Source of the DNA: Aphanomyces cochlioides | Taxonomy: Eukaryota > Oomycota > Saprolegniomycetes > Saprolegniales > Verrucalvaceae | Assembly (NCBI GenBank): GCA_019828595.1 | Contig: JAHQRK010000034.1 | Location: 1-64,000 of the forward strand | Direction: 5' to 3' | Length of the DNA: 64,000 nucleotides | Shown: one piece after another, positions 35,081 through 47,056 of the stretch | Layout of the letters: every line of letters starts with the position of its first letter | Position numbering within the stretch: the first letter of the stretch is position 1 | Notes under the pieces: model-generated | Told to the model about the DNA's origin: nothing | The model's database searches: none | Seen by the model: only the letters and a program-made list of their open reading frames with translations | Translations under genes and position numbers: made by a program

Positions 35081-36157
35081 ATGCTGACTTTGTTCTGTCT
35101 TGTCGTCGGGGAGAGAACACCTTTCTCTGTGGACGTTGCTACAAATGCGACTGTGGCAGGTCTCAAGAACATGATCAAAGAAAGCAATACAAACTCTTTG
35201 AAATATGACGCGAAAGAATTACAGCTCTACTTGGCGTTGAAGGATAATGCGTGGTTAGAATCGACGAGTCCGCTTGTTGAACGGTTGATGAAGGGCGAGA
35301 CACCCGATGAAATACAGGAATACTTGGTCGAAGCAAACAAAATGAATCCATTTTCTACACTTGCTAAGGCATTGACGTCCCCCCCTGGTCAAGACCAACT
35401 TCATATCTTGGTGGTGGTCCCAGAAGAAGGCGCATTCAGCGCTGCGAATTTGCGTGTTGGCCTTGAACTTCTCAATTTAGTTCTCCCCCACGCTCTGACG
35501 GATTGTCCTACTACCATGTCTGACCGGAGTCCAAACTTCAAAGCCAATTTATGCTTGTATTATGACTGTCATCGTCGAAAGGAGACATGGATCCGATGTA
35601 TCCTACTCGATATCTCGTTTCCTGCATCACTGGTGACAGCTGCGCATTTGTTCCGACGAAGTAACGAATATCTGGCGTTCCCCATGATGCAAATATCGGA
35701 TATCGATGATGAACGAAATGGGTTGTTGTTGTTCCAACCATTGGAATATGCTTTCGACCATTTCCAAATCAGTTTTATTTACAACCATCGCAACGACTGC
35801 TTTTATCTCAAGCTGTTTGACCAATCCATTCGAAACACACGTCTCGTGGATGCCATGCGCAATTCCAAACAAAAGCAAGTGCTGATGAACGCTATTTCAA
35901 GAGCCAAAAGACCTTGCAAATTTGACATCAAAACAACATTTGGTCATTTGGATGGCAAAGCACTGAAATTCAGATCTCCCGGCCGTCCTTTCAAACGGTG
36001 TTTAAACTTGCAGGCAAGATTGGCCTATGCAAAGGCGTTGAAGAAGCAAGATATTGACCCATCGTATAACTTCGACGATTTCTGGTCAGAGGGATTTTCC
36101 TTAGAGGACAAAATGACCATATTTCGCCAAAGCATAGCAAATTGTGACCAAATATGA
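35081..36157 (+). CDS. Crinkler B3 (unit 2, left arm), intact
   Basis: Open CRN gene of 358 codons. Ubiquitin-like header (residues 1-60) with LYLA at 49-52 and WL at 58-59, linker 60-107, HILVVVP at 108-114, unknown C-terminal domain 115-358. The 7-C tract (35379-35385) encodes Ser-Pro-Pro at residues 100-102 and keeps the frame. The header combines the SVDVATNATVAGL block with the NSLKYDAKELQ block. The C-terminal domain is the same as in B1, B2 and B4. Confidence 0.86.
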   Translation: MLTLFCLVVGERTPFSVDVATNATVAGLKNMIKESNTNSLKYDAKELQLYLALKDNAWLESTSPLVERLMKGETPDEIQEYLVEANKMNPFSTLAKALTSPPGQDQLHILVVVPEEGAFSAANLRVGLELLNLVLPHALTDCPTTMSDRSPNFKANLCLYYDCHRRKETWIRCILLDISFPASLVTAAHLFRRSNEYLAFPMMQISDIDDERNGLLLFQPLEYAFDHFQISFIYNHRNDCFYLKLFDQSIRNTRLVDAMRNSKQKQVLMNAISRAKRPCKFDIKTTFGHLDGKALKFRSPGRPFKRCLNLQARLAYAKALKKQDIDPSYNFDDFWSEGFSLEDKMTIFRQSIANCDQI

Positions 36158-36229
36158 TCGTCTACTGTAACTAATCATTTATAGCTGGGTTTCTGCTGAT
36201 AATTCATTGATTGTTTTCTTGTTGGACCT

Positions 36230-37459
36230 TCAATTCAGCTCTGAACAAGCGCAAGGAACGTGTTGAGCAAGTTTAAAACCTCGTATCGCGCTCGAGAAGG
36301 CGACCCATCGATGCTTATTACGCTTGTCATGGTAGATTGTTGGATGGAATAACGATGGAAGGAAATCCCCGTTGTGTATGGCTCGCCCTGGCTGGCAAAA
36401 TATCTCGTACCCCCGTGGTGAATACAAGACGACATTGTCCAAAAATTAGCATCAATATGATGGATATTTTGGAGTAAATACGACGGCTCGGGTGCTTTTG
36501 TTTCAAAAAGAATGAAGTGCAAATTACCATGTGACGTTTACTGTTCGCGTGGAGCCACTCGTTCCCATGGGCCAGCATTCGGCAATGCTCAGCCTAGCTG
36601 ATTCGGTGGTCGACAACCCTGAAAGTGGCAAGGTAGAGAGTTCTATCCTTTTGAAGTGAATCGACTCAATTCTTAGCTGAATGCAAGTGGAGATTGGCAC
36701 AAGCCTAGGTTTTTCAAGCACGTCGAGTCCAAGTTGATTGCCTCCAAGCAGGATACGAAAGACATTCCTCTCCGCGACTATTTCCACCGTCACTCACGGA
36801 GCATCTTTTGGGAAATTCAAGACATCATTCCCTTTGGCAACAACATTTTGTTGAGATTTTTGTTTGGCTAGATGGTTCTCCCCAAGTTGTCGTTGCTCAA
36901 GTTGACAGAAAGAGATGCAATCAAGGAATTGTACGACAACCACCACTTCGTCCAAGACATGTTGGTCCCCATCACGTCATTGAAAGCGTCGCTCGAAGTC
37001 TTTGACCGCGATGTGAAGATTTATCCGTGGCTCTGTTTATGAAAGCTCCAGGCATGCTCATCGTTGGAATCCGGCAATGATGTTTGTCAATAAATTGGCG
37101 CCTACGGTGTGCCACAAGTGTCGAGCTTTCATCCAGTGCACAAGGCACGCCGTGTGGAAAAAGTCGTGCGTGAACAAAATGGTTACGACATATTTGTGTC
37201 GATCTATTCGAAGTTGACTTGTTTCCTGTAGCTTTCAGATGCTTCACGCCGATTCGAACCTGATGGAAAAAGAATTTGAAAGCATGTTTGACCATACATA
37301 GTACAACGAAATGCGCAAGATGTACGGATGCGATGGCGCATTTCCTCGCGTGTTTGGCAAGGTCTCACGCTCGGAGCGAGAACAATTTGACGCACTTCTG
37401 TCTTGTCAAACCTTTGGCATGTATATTGAACGCTTATGATTTCTTTTTTTATTCGATGG
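36230..37459 (+). pseudogene. DHCR24: DHCR24 pseudogene in left arm (unit 2)
   Basis: Unit 2 copy of 13550-14780, same deletion and stops. Confidence 0.84.
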
Positions 37460-37748
37460 ACATGGTTTCGCCAAGGCCATGTCCATGATGACTCAACCGA
37501 GCTGAATGAAATAGCCACTATGGTCGTGGTGATTACTATTACGGCGGCTCCTAAGCGCATAGAGCATTGCGAATTTTCGTTGAAACAATTCCCTTGAAGA
37601 AATTCATTCAACTCACACTTTAGTACTCGTATATCTTCGACGTAATATTGAAATCCCCCTCGAAATGTGAAGTTGACGAAGCCATGCGAGAAGTTTAACT
37701 CTCAGTGGAATACTACAAATAAACATGAAGCAGCATAAAAATTTGAAC

Positions 37749-39469
37749 TTATTTCTTGTCCAACTTTGTCAGCAACTGATGGATCCACCACTCGTCGTGC
37801 TCAATCCGAAGAGGCTTGTTAGTCTGAGCCTCTGGCGGCCACGTAATGTCGGGATTCATGAATGGCGGGTAACAAGTGTCACCCTCCTTTCCAGACCAGT
37901 CGAAATCAATCAACACCACACGATCCTTGGCGTAGTCCCATAAGATGTTGGCGTCACGAAGATCCCCATGAACAAGCTTGGCAGCTGCCAGTCGATTTTT
38001 CATCTCCAGCACCTGCCGACGAATGACTGTTGCATCGACTTTTGCATCGGTCAAAGCTTTCGAAATCGGTTTGAGCTTAAGTTTCTCCATCCCAACGAAA
38101 ATCCACTTGCTAGGAAGGACTTCAAAGTCTAACAATCTTGGAGCAAATTCGTGACCTGCACAATACTCGTGGACTTCCCTTCCATATTGCTTTGCAAACT
38201 TGACAACAACTTCAACGTCATGGCCAGATTGGACAACCATGGCAGAAAACACATAACGTTCCAACTGTTTGCAGTACCGGATGTTGACCTTCTCGCCGCC
38301 AATCACAGCTGAATCATGGTACGGAAATCTACTTCGATTTAAATCACGCGAAGCGACATATTGGGAACTGGTCAGTCTCGCAACGCAGCTTTCAAAGACG
38401 CACATACACGGACTCCCGTCGTCATCAGTCCAACATTGTCGAAGAAAAGCAACGGAACACTCGTCACAAGAGGTTCGCACAGAGCATACTCATCAGTAAC
38501 GTTGACAATACCAAATACGCTCAGAAGCGGACCACAAATGTCCAACAAATAGCATGGCAAGACACGATCAACCGGCATGGGCAAATGCTTGACGTAATAC
38601 GCGATATTTTGCATCGTCGGGTCGCCACCTCCATCTCCTTTTTGAACTTTGACTTCCAAGTTCAGCAATGACCTGTTGTCAAAAATAAAGGATCCGTCTG
38701 AAGTAGAATTGTCGACTTGGGCTGCAACCATGCTTGCACCACGAGGGCAATCAGAAAGCAAATAGCGTCCTAGTGTATTCAGTGCCGCCTTTGTAAGTGT
38801 TTCTTCTTTATCATGCACACCGGATACGGCATCGCAAAACTCGACGAAAAATCACAATCTGGCTTGCCAAAATGAATAGTTTTGCAATTGCTTTCAAATT
38901 TTGCAAAGGTTTCATGAAGCAGCACAAGTGGAATGAGAGATCTCTTGTCGGAAGTTGGAAGACGATGGCATTCAATAACTCCATCAAACTCTTTGAGCCG
39001 AAAAATCCAACTATTGGGTCCTTGACGCTTCGCAAATGAAGCTGGAGCTGATAATATATTCGCAAAGTCCTCGAGTTTTCGCTTCTTGCTCGGCTGATGA
39101 TCTGAAGGAACTGCAACACGTTCAGGTACGACCACCAAGATATGAAGTTGGTCTTGACCAGGGGGGGGGGGACGTCAATGCCTTAGCAAGTGTAGAAAAC
39201 GGATTCATTTTGTTTGCTTTGACCAAGTATTCCTGTATTTCATCGGGTGTCTCGCCCTCCATCAACCGTTCAACAAGCGGACTCGTCGATTCTAACCATG
39301 CATTATCCTTCAACGCCAAGTAGAGCTGTAATTCTTTCGCGTCACATCTCAAAGAGTTTGAATTTTCTTCCTTGATCTTTTTCTTGAGACCTGCCACAGT
39401 CGCATTTGTAGCAACGTCCACAGAGAAAGGTGTTCCCTCCCCGACGACAAGACAGAACAAAGTCGGCAT
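37749..39469 (-). pseudogene. Kinase-type Crinkler K5 (unit 2, left arm), frame-broken three times
   Basis: Counterpart of K2, with an 11-G junction tract (39161-39171), one codon more than 8. The kinase part is additionally split by loss of one base near 38375 (gtcagtctc against gtcaggtctc). This leaves the N-terminal piece 38818-38372 and the kinase core 38480-37749. It has the left-arm Glu-Gly insertion. Confidence 0.8.
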
Positions 39470-39524
39470 ATTTGGAAATGAACATCAGTTGGAATCTCAC
39501 TTTGAAATTCGTTTACCATGGCAA

Positions 39525-39883
39525 CGTCCACAGAGAAAGGTGTTCCCTCCCCGACGACAAGACAGAACAAAGTCGGCATATTTGGAAATGAACATCAGTT
39601 GGAATCTCACTTTGAAATTTAATAAACCTGCACAACAGAATACTGTAAAAACTTATATGAACAATATTTCCAGGGACTTTTGCCAAAAGTGGGGACTATT
39701 TTATTGATTTTACCAAAAGTGGGACTATTATGTCAAAAGTGGGGGCTTTCACAAAAGTGGGGCTTTTTTTGACCCCCTATTGGGGAATTTCCAACAGTGG
39801 GGGCCATTATTTAAATTAATGTTAAAATTAATATATAGTATGAAATTTGCATAATTAGTGTGACACGACAGTCAATGGAAGAA
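39525..39883. repeat. Palindrome spacer (unit 2)
   Basis: Same content as 16843-17198: duplicated CRN 5' end on the minus strand and four caaaagtggg motifs. The T-run after the fourth motif is longer here than in unit 1. Confidence 0.8.
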
Positions 39884-39938
39884 TTGCCATGGTAAACGAA
39901 TTTCAAAGTGAGATTCCAACTGATGTTCATTTCCAAAT

Positions 39939-41651
39939 ATGCCGACTTTGTTCTGTCTTGTCGTCGGGGAGGGAACACCTTTCTCTGTGGACGTTGCTAC
40001 AAATGCGACTGTGGCAGGTCTCAAGAAAAAGATCAAGGAAGAAAATTCAAACTCTTTGAGATGTGACGCGAAAGAATTACAGCTCTACTTGGCGTTGAAG
40101 GATAATGCGTGGTTAGAATCGACGAGTCCGCTTGTTGAACGGTTGATGGAGGGCGAGACACCCGATGAAGTACAGGAATACTTGGTCAAAGCAAACAAAA
40201 TGAATCCGTTTTCTACACTTGCTAAGGCATTGACGTCCCCCCCCTGGTCAAGACCAACTTCATATCTTGGTGGTCGTACCTGAACGTGTTGCAGTTCCTT
40301 CAGATCATCAGCCGAGCAAGAAGCGAAAACTCGAGGACTTTGCGAATATATTATCAGCTCCAGCTTCATTTGCGAAGCGTCAAGGACCCAATAGTTGGAT
40401 TTTTCGGCTCAAAGAGTTTGATGGAGTTATTGAATGCCATCGTCTTCCAACTTCCGACAAGAGATCTCTCATTCCACTTGTGCTGCTTCATGAAACCTTT
40501 GCAAAATTTGAAAGCAATTGCAAAACTATTCATTTTGGCAAGCCAGATTGTGATTTTTCGTCGAGTTTTGCGATGCCGTATCCGGTGTGCATGATAAAGA
40601 AGAAACACTTACAAAGGCGGCACTGAATACACTAGGACGCTATTTGCTTTCTGATTGCCCTCGTGGTGCAAGCATGGTTGCAGCCCAAGTCGACAATTCT
40701 ACTTCAGACGGATCCTTTATTTTTGACAACAGGTTATTGCTGAACTTGGAAGTCAAAGTTCAAAAAGGAGATGGAGGTGGCGACCCGACGATGCAAAATA
40801 TCGCGTATTACGTCAAGCATTTGCCCATGCCGGTTGATCGTGTCTTGCCATGCTATTTGTTGGACATTTGTGGTCCGCTTCTGAGCGTATTTGGTATTGT
40901 CAACGTTACTGATGAATATGCTCTGTGCGAACCTCTTGTGACGAGTGTTCCGTTGCTTTTCTTCGACAATGTTGGACTGATGACGACGGGAGTCCGTGTA
41001 TGTGCGTCTTTGAAAGCTGCGTTGCGAGACCTGACCAGTTCCCAATATGTCGCTTCGCGTGATTTAAATCGAAGTAGATTTCCGTACCATGATTCAGCTG
41101 TGATTGGCGGCGAGAAGGTCAACATCCGGTACTGCAAACAGTTGGAACGTTATGTGTTTTCTGCCATGGTTGTCCAATCTGGCCATGACGTTGAAGTTGT
41201 TGTCAAGTTTGCAAAGCAATATGGAAGGGAAGTCCACGAGTATTGTGCAGGTCACGAATTTGCTCCAAGATTGTTAGACTTTGAAGTCCTTCCTAGCAAG
41301 TGGATTTTCGTTGGGATGGAGAAACTTAAGCTCAAACCGATTTCGAAAGCTTTGACCGATGCAAAAGTCGATGCAACAGTCATTCGTCGGCAGGTGCTGG
41401 AGATGAAAAATCGACTGGCAGCTGCCAAGCTTGTTCATGGGGATCTTCGTGACGCCAACATCTTATGGGACTACGCCAAGGATCGTGTGGTGTTGATTGA
41501 TTTCGACTGGTCTGGAAAGGACACTTGTTACCCGCCATTCATGAATCCCGACATTACGTGGCCGCCAGAGGCTCAGACTAACAAGCCTCTTCGGATTGAG
41601 CACGACGAGTGGTGGATCCATCAGTTGCTGACAAAGTTGGACAAGAAATAA
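39939..41651 (+). pseudogene. Kinase-type Crinkler K6 (unit 2, right arm), frame-broken
   Basis: Counterpart of K3 with an 8-C tract (40237-40244). Header 39939-40283, middle domain 40267-40626, kinase-like frame 40587-41651. Nearly identical to K3; one silent change seen (gatgaatatgct against gatgagtatgct). Confidence 0.8.
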
Positions 41652-41943
41652 GTTCAAATTTTTATGCTGCTTCATGTTTATTTGTAGTATTCCACTGAGA
41701 GTTAAACTTCTCGCATGGCTTCGTCAACTTCACATTTCGAGGGGGATTTCAATATTACGTCGAAGATATACGAGTACTAAAGTGTGAGTTGAATGAATTT
41801 CTTCAAGGGAATTGTTTCAACGAAAATTCGCAATGCTCTATGCGCTTAGGAGCCGCCGTAATAGTAATCACCACGACCATAGTGGCTATTTCATTCAGCT
41901 CGGTTGAGTCATCATGGACATGGCCTTGGCGAAACCATGTCCA

Positions 41944-43175
41944 TCGAATAAAAAAAGAAATCATAAGCGTTCAATATACATGCCAAAGGTTTGACAAGAC
42001 AGAAGTGCGTCAAATTGTTCTCGCTCCGAGCGTGAGACCTTGCCAAACACGCGAGGAAATGCGCCATCGCATCCGTACATCTTGCGCATTTCGTTGTACT
42101 ATGTATGGTCAAACATGCTTTCAAATTCTTTTTCCATCAGGTTCGAATCGGCGTGAAGCATCTGAAAGCTACAGGAAACAAGTCAACTTCGAATAGATCG
42201 ACACAAATATGTCGTAACCATTTTGTTCACGCACGACTTTTTCCACACGGCGTGCCTTGTGCACTGGATGAAAGCTCGACACTTGTGGCACACCGTAGGC
42301 GCCAATTTATTGACAAACATCATTGCCGGATTCCAACGATGAGCATGCCTGGAGCTTTCATAAACAGAGCCACGGATAAATCTTCACATCGCGGTCAAAG
42401 ACTTCGAGCGACGCTTTCAATGACGTGATGGGGACCAACATGTCTTGGACGAAGTGGTGGTTGTCGTACAATTCCTTGATTGCATCTCTTTCTGTCAACT
42501 TGAGCAACGACAACTTGGGGAGAACCATCTAGCCAAACAAAAATCTCAACAAAATGTTGTTGCCAAAGGGAATGATGTCTTGAATTTCCCAAAAGATGCT
42601 CCGTGAGTGACGGTGGAAATAGTCGCGGAGAGGAATGTCTTTCGTATCCTGCTTGGAGGCAATCAACTTGGACTCGACGTGCTTGAAAAACCTAGGCTTG
42701 TGCCAATCTCCACTTGCATTCAGCTAAGAATTGAGTCGATTCACTTCAAAAGGATAGAACTCTCTACCTTGCCACTTTCAGGGTTGTCGACCACCGAATC
42801 AGCTAGGCTGAGCATTGCCGAATGCTGGTCCATGGGAACGAGTGGCTCCACGCGAACAGTAAACGTCACATGGTAATTTGCACTTCATTCTTTTTGAAAC
42901 AAAAGCACCCGAGCCGTCGTATTTACTCCAAAATATCCATCATATTGATGCTAATTTTTGGACAATGTCGTCTTGTATTCACCACGGGGGTACGAGATAT
43001 TTTGCCAGCCAGGGCGAGCCATACACAACGGGGATTTCCTTCCATCGTTATTCCATCCAACAATCTACCATGACAAGCGTAATAAGCATCGATGGGTCGC
43101 CTTCTCGAGCGCGATACGAGGTTTTAAACTTGCTCAACACGTTCCTTGCGCTTGTTCAGAGCTGAATTGAAGGTC
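41944..43175 (-). pseudogene. DHCR24: DHCR24 pseudogene in right arm (unit 2)
   Basis: Unit 2 copy of 19262-20492, same deletion and stops. Confidence 0.84.
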
Positions 43176-43242
43176 CAACAAGAAAACAATCAATGAATTA
43201 TCAGCAGAAACCCAGCTATAAATGATTAGTTACAGTAGACGA

Positions 43243-44319
43243 TCATATTTGGTCACAATTTGCTATGCTTTGGCGAAATATGGTCATTTTGTCCTCTAAG
43301 GAAAATCCCTCTGACCAGAAATCGTCGAAGTTATACGATGGGTCAATATCTTGCTTCTTCAACGCCTTTGCATAGGCCAATCTTGCCTGCAAGTTTAAAC
43401 ACCGTTTGAAAGGACGGCCGGGAGATCTGAATTTCAGTGCTTTGCCATCCAAATGACCAAATGTTGTTTTGATGTCAAATTTGCAAGGTCTTTTGGCTCT
43501 TGAAATAGCGTTCATCAGCACTTGCTTTTGTTTGGAATTGCGCATGGCATCCACGAGACGTGTGTTTCGAATGGATTGGTCAAACAGCTTGAGATAAAAG
43601 CAGTCGTTGCGATGGTTGTAAATAAAACTGATTTGGAAATGGTCGAAAGCATATTCCAATGGTTGGAACAACAACAACCCATTTCGTTCATCATCGATAT
43701 CCGATATTTGCATCATGGGGAACGCCAGATATTCGTTACTTCGTCGGAACAAATGCGCAGCTGTCACCAGTGATGCAGGAAACGAGATATCGAGTAGGAT
43801 ACATCGGATCCATGTCTCCTTTCGACGATGACAGTCATAATACAAGCATAAATTGGCTTTGAAGTTTGGACTCCGGTCAGACATGGTAGTAGGACAATCC
43901 GTCAGAGCGTGGGGGAGAACTAAATTGAGAAGTTCAAGGCCAACACGCAAATTCGCAGCGCTGAATGCGCCTTCTTCTGGGACCACCACCAAGATATGAA
44001 GTTGGTCTTGACCAGGGGGGGACGTCAATGCCTTAGCAAGTGTAGAAAATGGATTCATTTTGTTTGCTTCGACCAAGTATTCCTGTATTTCATCGGGTGT
44101 CTCGCCCTTCATCAACTGTTCAACAAGCGGACTCGTCGATTCTAACCACGCATTGTCCTTCACCGCCAAATAAAGCTGTATCATATTGGCGTCGCAATGG
44201 ATTGTATGTGACTTTTTTTCCTTGATCATGTCCTTGAGACCTGCCACAGTCGCTTTTATAGCAACGTCCACAGAGAAAGGTGTTCTCTCGCCGACGACAA
44301 GACAGAACAAAGTCAGCAT
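43243..44319 (-). CDS. Crinkler B4 (unit 2, right arm), intact
   Basis: Open CRN gene of 358 codons with a 7-G tract on the plus strand (44015-44021) and the HILVVVP junction. The header combines the SVDVAIKATVAGL block (slightly changed) with the HTIHCDANMIQ block, the combination not found in B1-B3. The rest is nearly the same as B3. Confidence 0.86.
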   Translation of the reverse strand: MLTLFCLVVGERTPFSVDVAIKATVAGLKDMIKEKKSHTIHCDANMIQLYLAVKDNAWLESTSPLVEQLMKGETPDEIQEYLVEANKMNPFSTLAKALTSPPGQDQLHILVVVPEEGAFSAANLRVGLELLNLVLPHALTDCPTTMSDRSPNFKANLCLYYDCHRRKETWIRCILLDISFPASLVTAAHLFRRSNEYLAFPMMQISDIDDERNGLLLFQPLEYAFDHFQISFIYNHRNDCFYLKLFDQSIRNTRLVDAMRNSKQKQVLMNAISRAKRPCKFDIKTTFGHLDGKALKFRSPGRPFKRCLNLQARLAYAKALKKQDIDPSYNFDDFWSEGFSLEDKMTIFRQSIANCDQI

Positions 44320-45570
44320 ATTTGGAAATGAACATCAGTTGGAAACTCACTTTGAAATTTAGTAAACCTGCACAACAGAATACTGTAAAAACTTATACGA
44401 ACAATATCTCCAGGTTCCTCAGACCTTTGAAACAAACAGTGAGCACGCGATTTATTAACAGTCGTCGAAGGCATCGAGGGTATATGTGCTTGTAACTTTC
44501 GAACCCGATGACAGTTTTCCATGAAAATTTTTGTGTGTTTTGAACTTTGTCAGAGGAATATAAATTCAAAAGAAACGAACTTCTTAAAGCCGATATTCTG
44601 TGAGATATGTTACAAAGAAGGGTGAAACATAGCAAAATAATGCTTTGATAAAAATGACCTTTTAAATTTGATAAATGTTTTGGTCATTGGTTTGATTTAT
44701 TTTTGATAATGAACCTCTCACATCGAATATATAGAATAATCACTATACCCTCAGAAGCTTGAACCGGATAGACTACGAAACTTGATACAGTCATACCTAT
44801 GTTATTAACATGTAAGCAGCTTTAACCGGATAGATGACGAAACTTGATATCACCTTCAATCATGAACCGGTTGATCAGGCGAAATTTCTTTGAAACCACT
44901 ACACCCCCTGGAGCTGCAGCGTGCGCCAGAAGCATGAACTAAATCTCATCTTGCAACTGAACTTGCCTTCTTGACAAAAACACACGCAAAACACACATTC
45001 AAAACATTACTTTATTGGGTGTACTTTCGTATTACACTTGAGCTCACTATACCTGAATAGTATTTCAATTTTTAGTCAAAAATATTGTGAGATTCATTCT
45101 AAATAGTGAGATGTCTGGAAATGTATCGATTTTTTAATCAATTTCCGAATCTCGCAGCCAATCAGAATCGAATATTTAACTAATTCACGCAAAACACACC
45201 CTAACACACCCTAATACACATGCAATTACTTTGGCCAATATTCGGTTCAACTTGGCTTCAGTATGGTCAAATCGATTTGGAAATGTATTTGATTTTTGGT
45301 CGAAACTACAAATTTGACTGAAATTGACAATACAAATTTCAGTGAAAAAGACAATACTACTCTGGAATTTTTTATATGCAGGTTTTTGTTCAAACCTCCA
45401 AACAACCCTCAATTTTCAGGAAACGACTGTGGATTGGGTATATTTTTAGCAAATCAAAGTGCATAGATTCCAATGGTTCTCGTTTCGCCAAAATCGGAGC
45501 AGTGGATCAGGAGAATCTGAATAGTGACCAACTCTATACTTTAATCAAGTCACCTTCACTTGTCTTTGAG

Positions 45571-46970
45571 ATGAATATTGACAACATCCTCAACACTGAG
45601 CCTGTGCGACGCCGAGTCCTGACGAACGAGGAGCGCCGGGCCGTTATGCTACATCTGCTCTCGATCAGCCATGATGGACGGCTACCACATGGCGCTCTCA
45701 CAAAGACTACTTCGATCTTTAAGACAAGCCAAGCCACGGTATCCCGCGTGTGGGATGCTGGAGTTGAATCATTACTCAACGGAGCGCCACACGCGATCGT
45801 CGACAGCAAGAAATCGAACTGCGGAAGGAAGCCGGTGGATCGGCAGGCCATCAAATCGAAAATCAAGACGATCCCTGTTCACAAGCGACGATCCTATCGA
45901 TCTCTCGCAAAGCAAACCGGTGTTTCGCACACAACAATCCGTAAACTAGTGCGAGAAGGTACAGTGAAGATTCGCAGTTTGAGAGTTCTACTCTCAAACC
46001 ATCTCTAACAAAGAGTCATGAGCTTGCTAGACTCGAGTTCTGTATGTCAAATGTTGACAATCAACACTGGCGAATGAATTCAATGTACAATGTCGTCCAC
46101 GTGGACGAAAAATGGTTCTGGATGGATGAACTCACTAAGCGAATCTACATATGTGATGACGTAGTTGTCGAAGACTTTGATCGCACCTGCCCCAACAAAA
46201 ATGCTCGAACCAAAGTAATGTTCCTGTGTGCCCTTGCGCGCCCAAGACTCGTGAATGGGCTTTGGTTTGATGGGAAATTGGGGATCTGGCCTTTCGTTGA
46301 AGCTCTCCCTGCCAAGCGCTCTAGTCGAAATCGGCCGGCGGGAACAATTGAGACAAAATCGATCAGTGTGACACGAGAAGTCTATCGTGATTTTTGCATC
46401 AACAAAGTCCTTCCAGCCATTCGATCACGTTGGCCAGTTCCGTTTCGACACGAGAGAATCATTGTTCAGCATGATAACGCTTGAGCGCATGGTATTTGTG
46501 ATGATTACTTTGATAGAGAGTGCAAGCGAGACGGTATGTAGAATGATGTAGAACTGGTGTGACTTATGAATAGTTACTATATAGGTTGGAATATAAGCTG
46601 GTCGTTCCAGCCACCAAAGAGTCCTGACCTAAATGTGTTGGACCTCGGTTTCTTTCGTTCTATTCAAACTCTACAATATGAAATCCAGTCGGACACCATT
46701 GAAGAGCTCATATCTGCCGTTATCGACGCTTATGCAGCCGTGCCAAGACAAACAGCCGACAACATATTCGTCACATTGCAGAGTGTGATGATTCAAGTCA
46801 TGGAGTGCCGTGGGGGGAACAAGTTCAAGATGCGCCACTTGTACAAGGCAGGCATGAAATCATCGCCCGAGTCCTTAGATGTCGATCCACAACTGGTGCT
46901 CGATTGCCAAGACTTTCTTCTCGACGCTCAATTGACTAGCAAGATCGGCACACTTACAATCTCGAGCTAG
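45571..46970 (+). pseudogene. Mariner 1 transposase, doubly broken (unit 3)
   Basis: Copy of 415-1803 with the shared TGA (46482-46484) and an additional frameshift at 45978-45998. There a 13-base segment appears inverted and partly duplicated, ending the first frame at 46008; the second frame resumes at about 46044. The intron lies at about 46534-46584. Confidence 0.83.
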
Positions 46971-47056
46971 TAGTTCTAATGCATTGGAACATTGCGATGT
47001 GTGTGTCTCAATCCTTCATATATTTATTTCCACAATCGAACGACAAACCTGCATAT

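Larger units (their letters stand above)
34375..39524 (+). repeat. Large palindrome, left arm (unit 2)
   Basis: Counterpart of 11696-16842 in the second unit, with CRN B3, a DHCR24 pseudogene and K5. It shares the 6-bp kinase insertion with the unit 1 left arm only. Confidence 0.92.
39884..44968 (-). repeat. Large palindrome, right arm (unit 2), outer end deleted
   Basis: Inverted partner of 34375-39524, with K6, a DHCR24 pseudogene and CRN B4. The last part of the arm is lost at a ttgcct microhomology (44963-44968), where sequence jumps to what lies at 22477 in unit 1. Confidence 0.92.
22670..45155. repeat. Tandem amplicon, unit 2
   Basis: This is a near-identical copy of 1-22669 but 183 bp shorter, mainly because about 193 bp is missing at the end of the right palindrome arm (after 44968). 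The mariner 2 gene is better preserved here than in unit 1. Confidence 0.95.
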
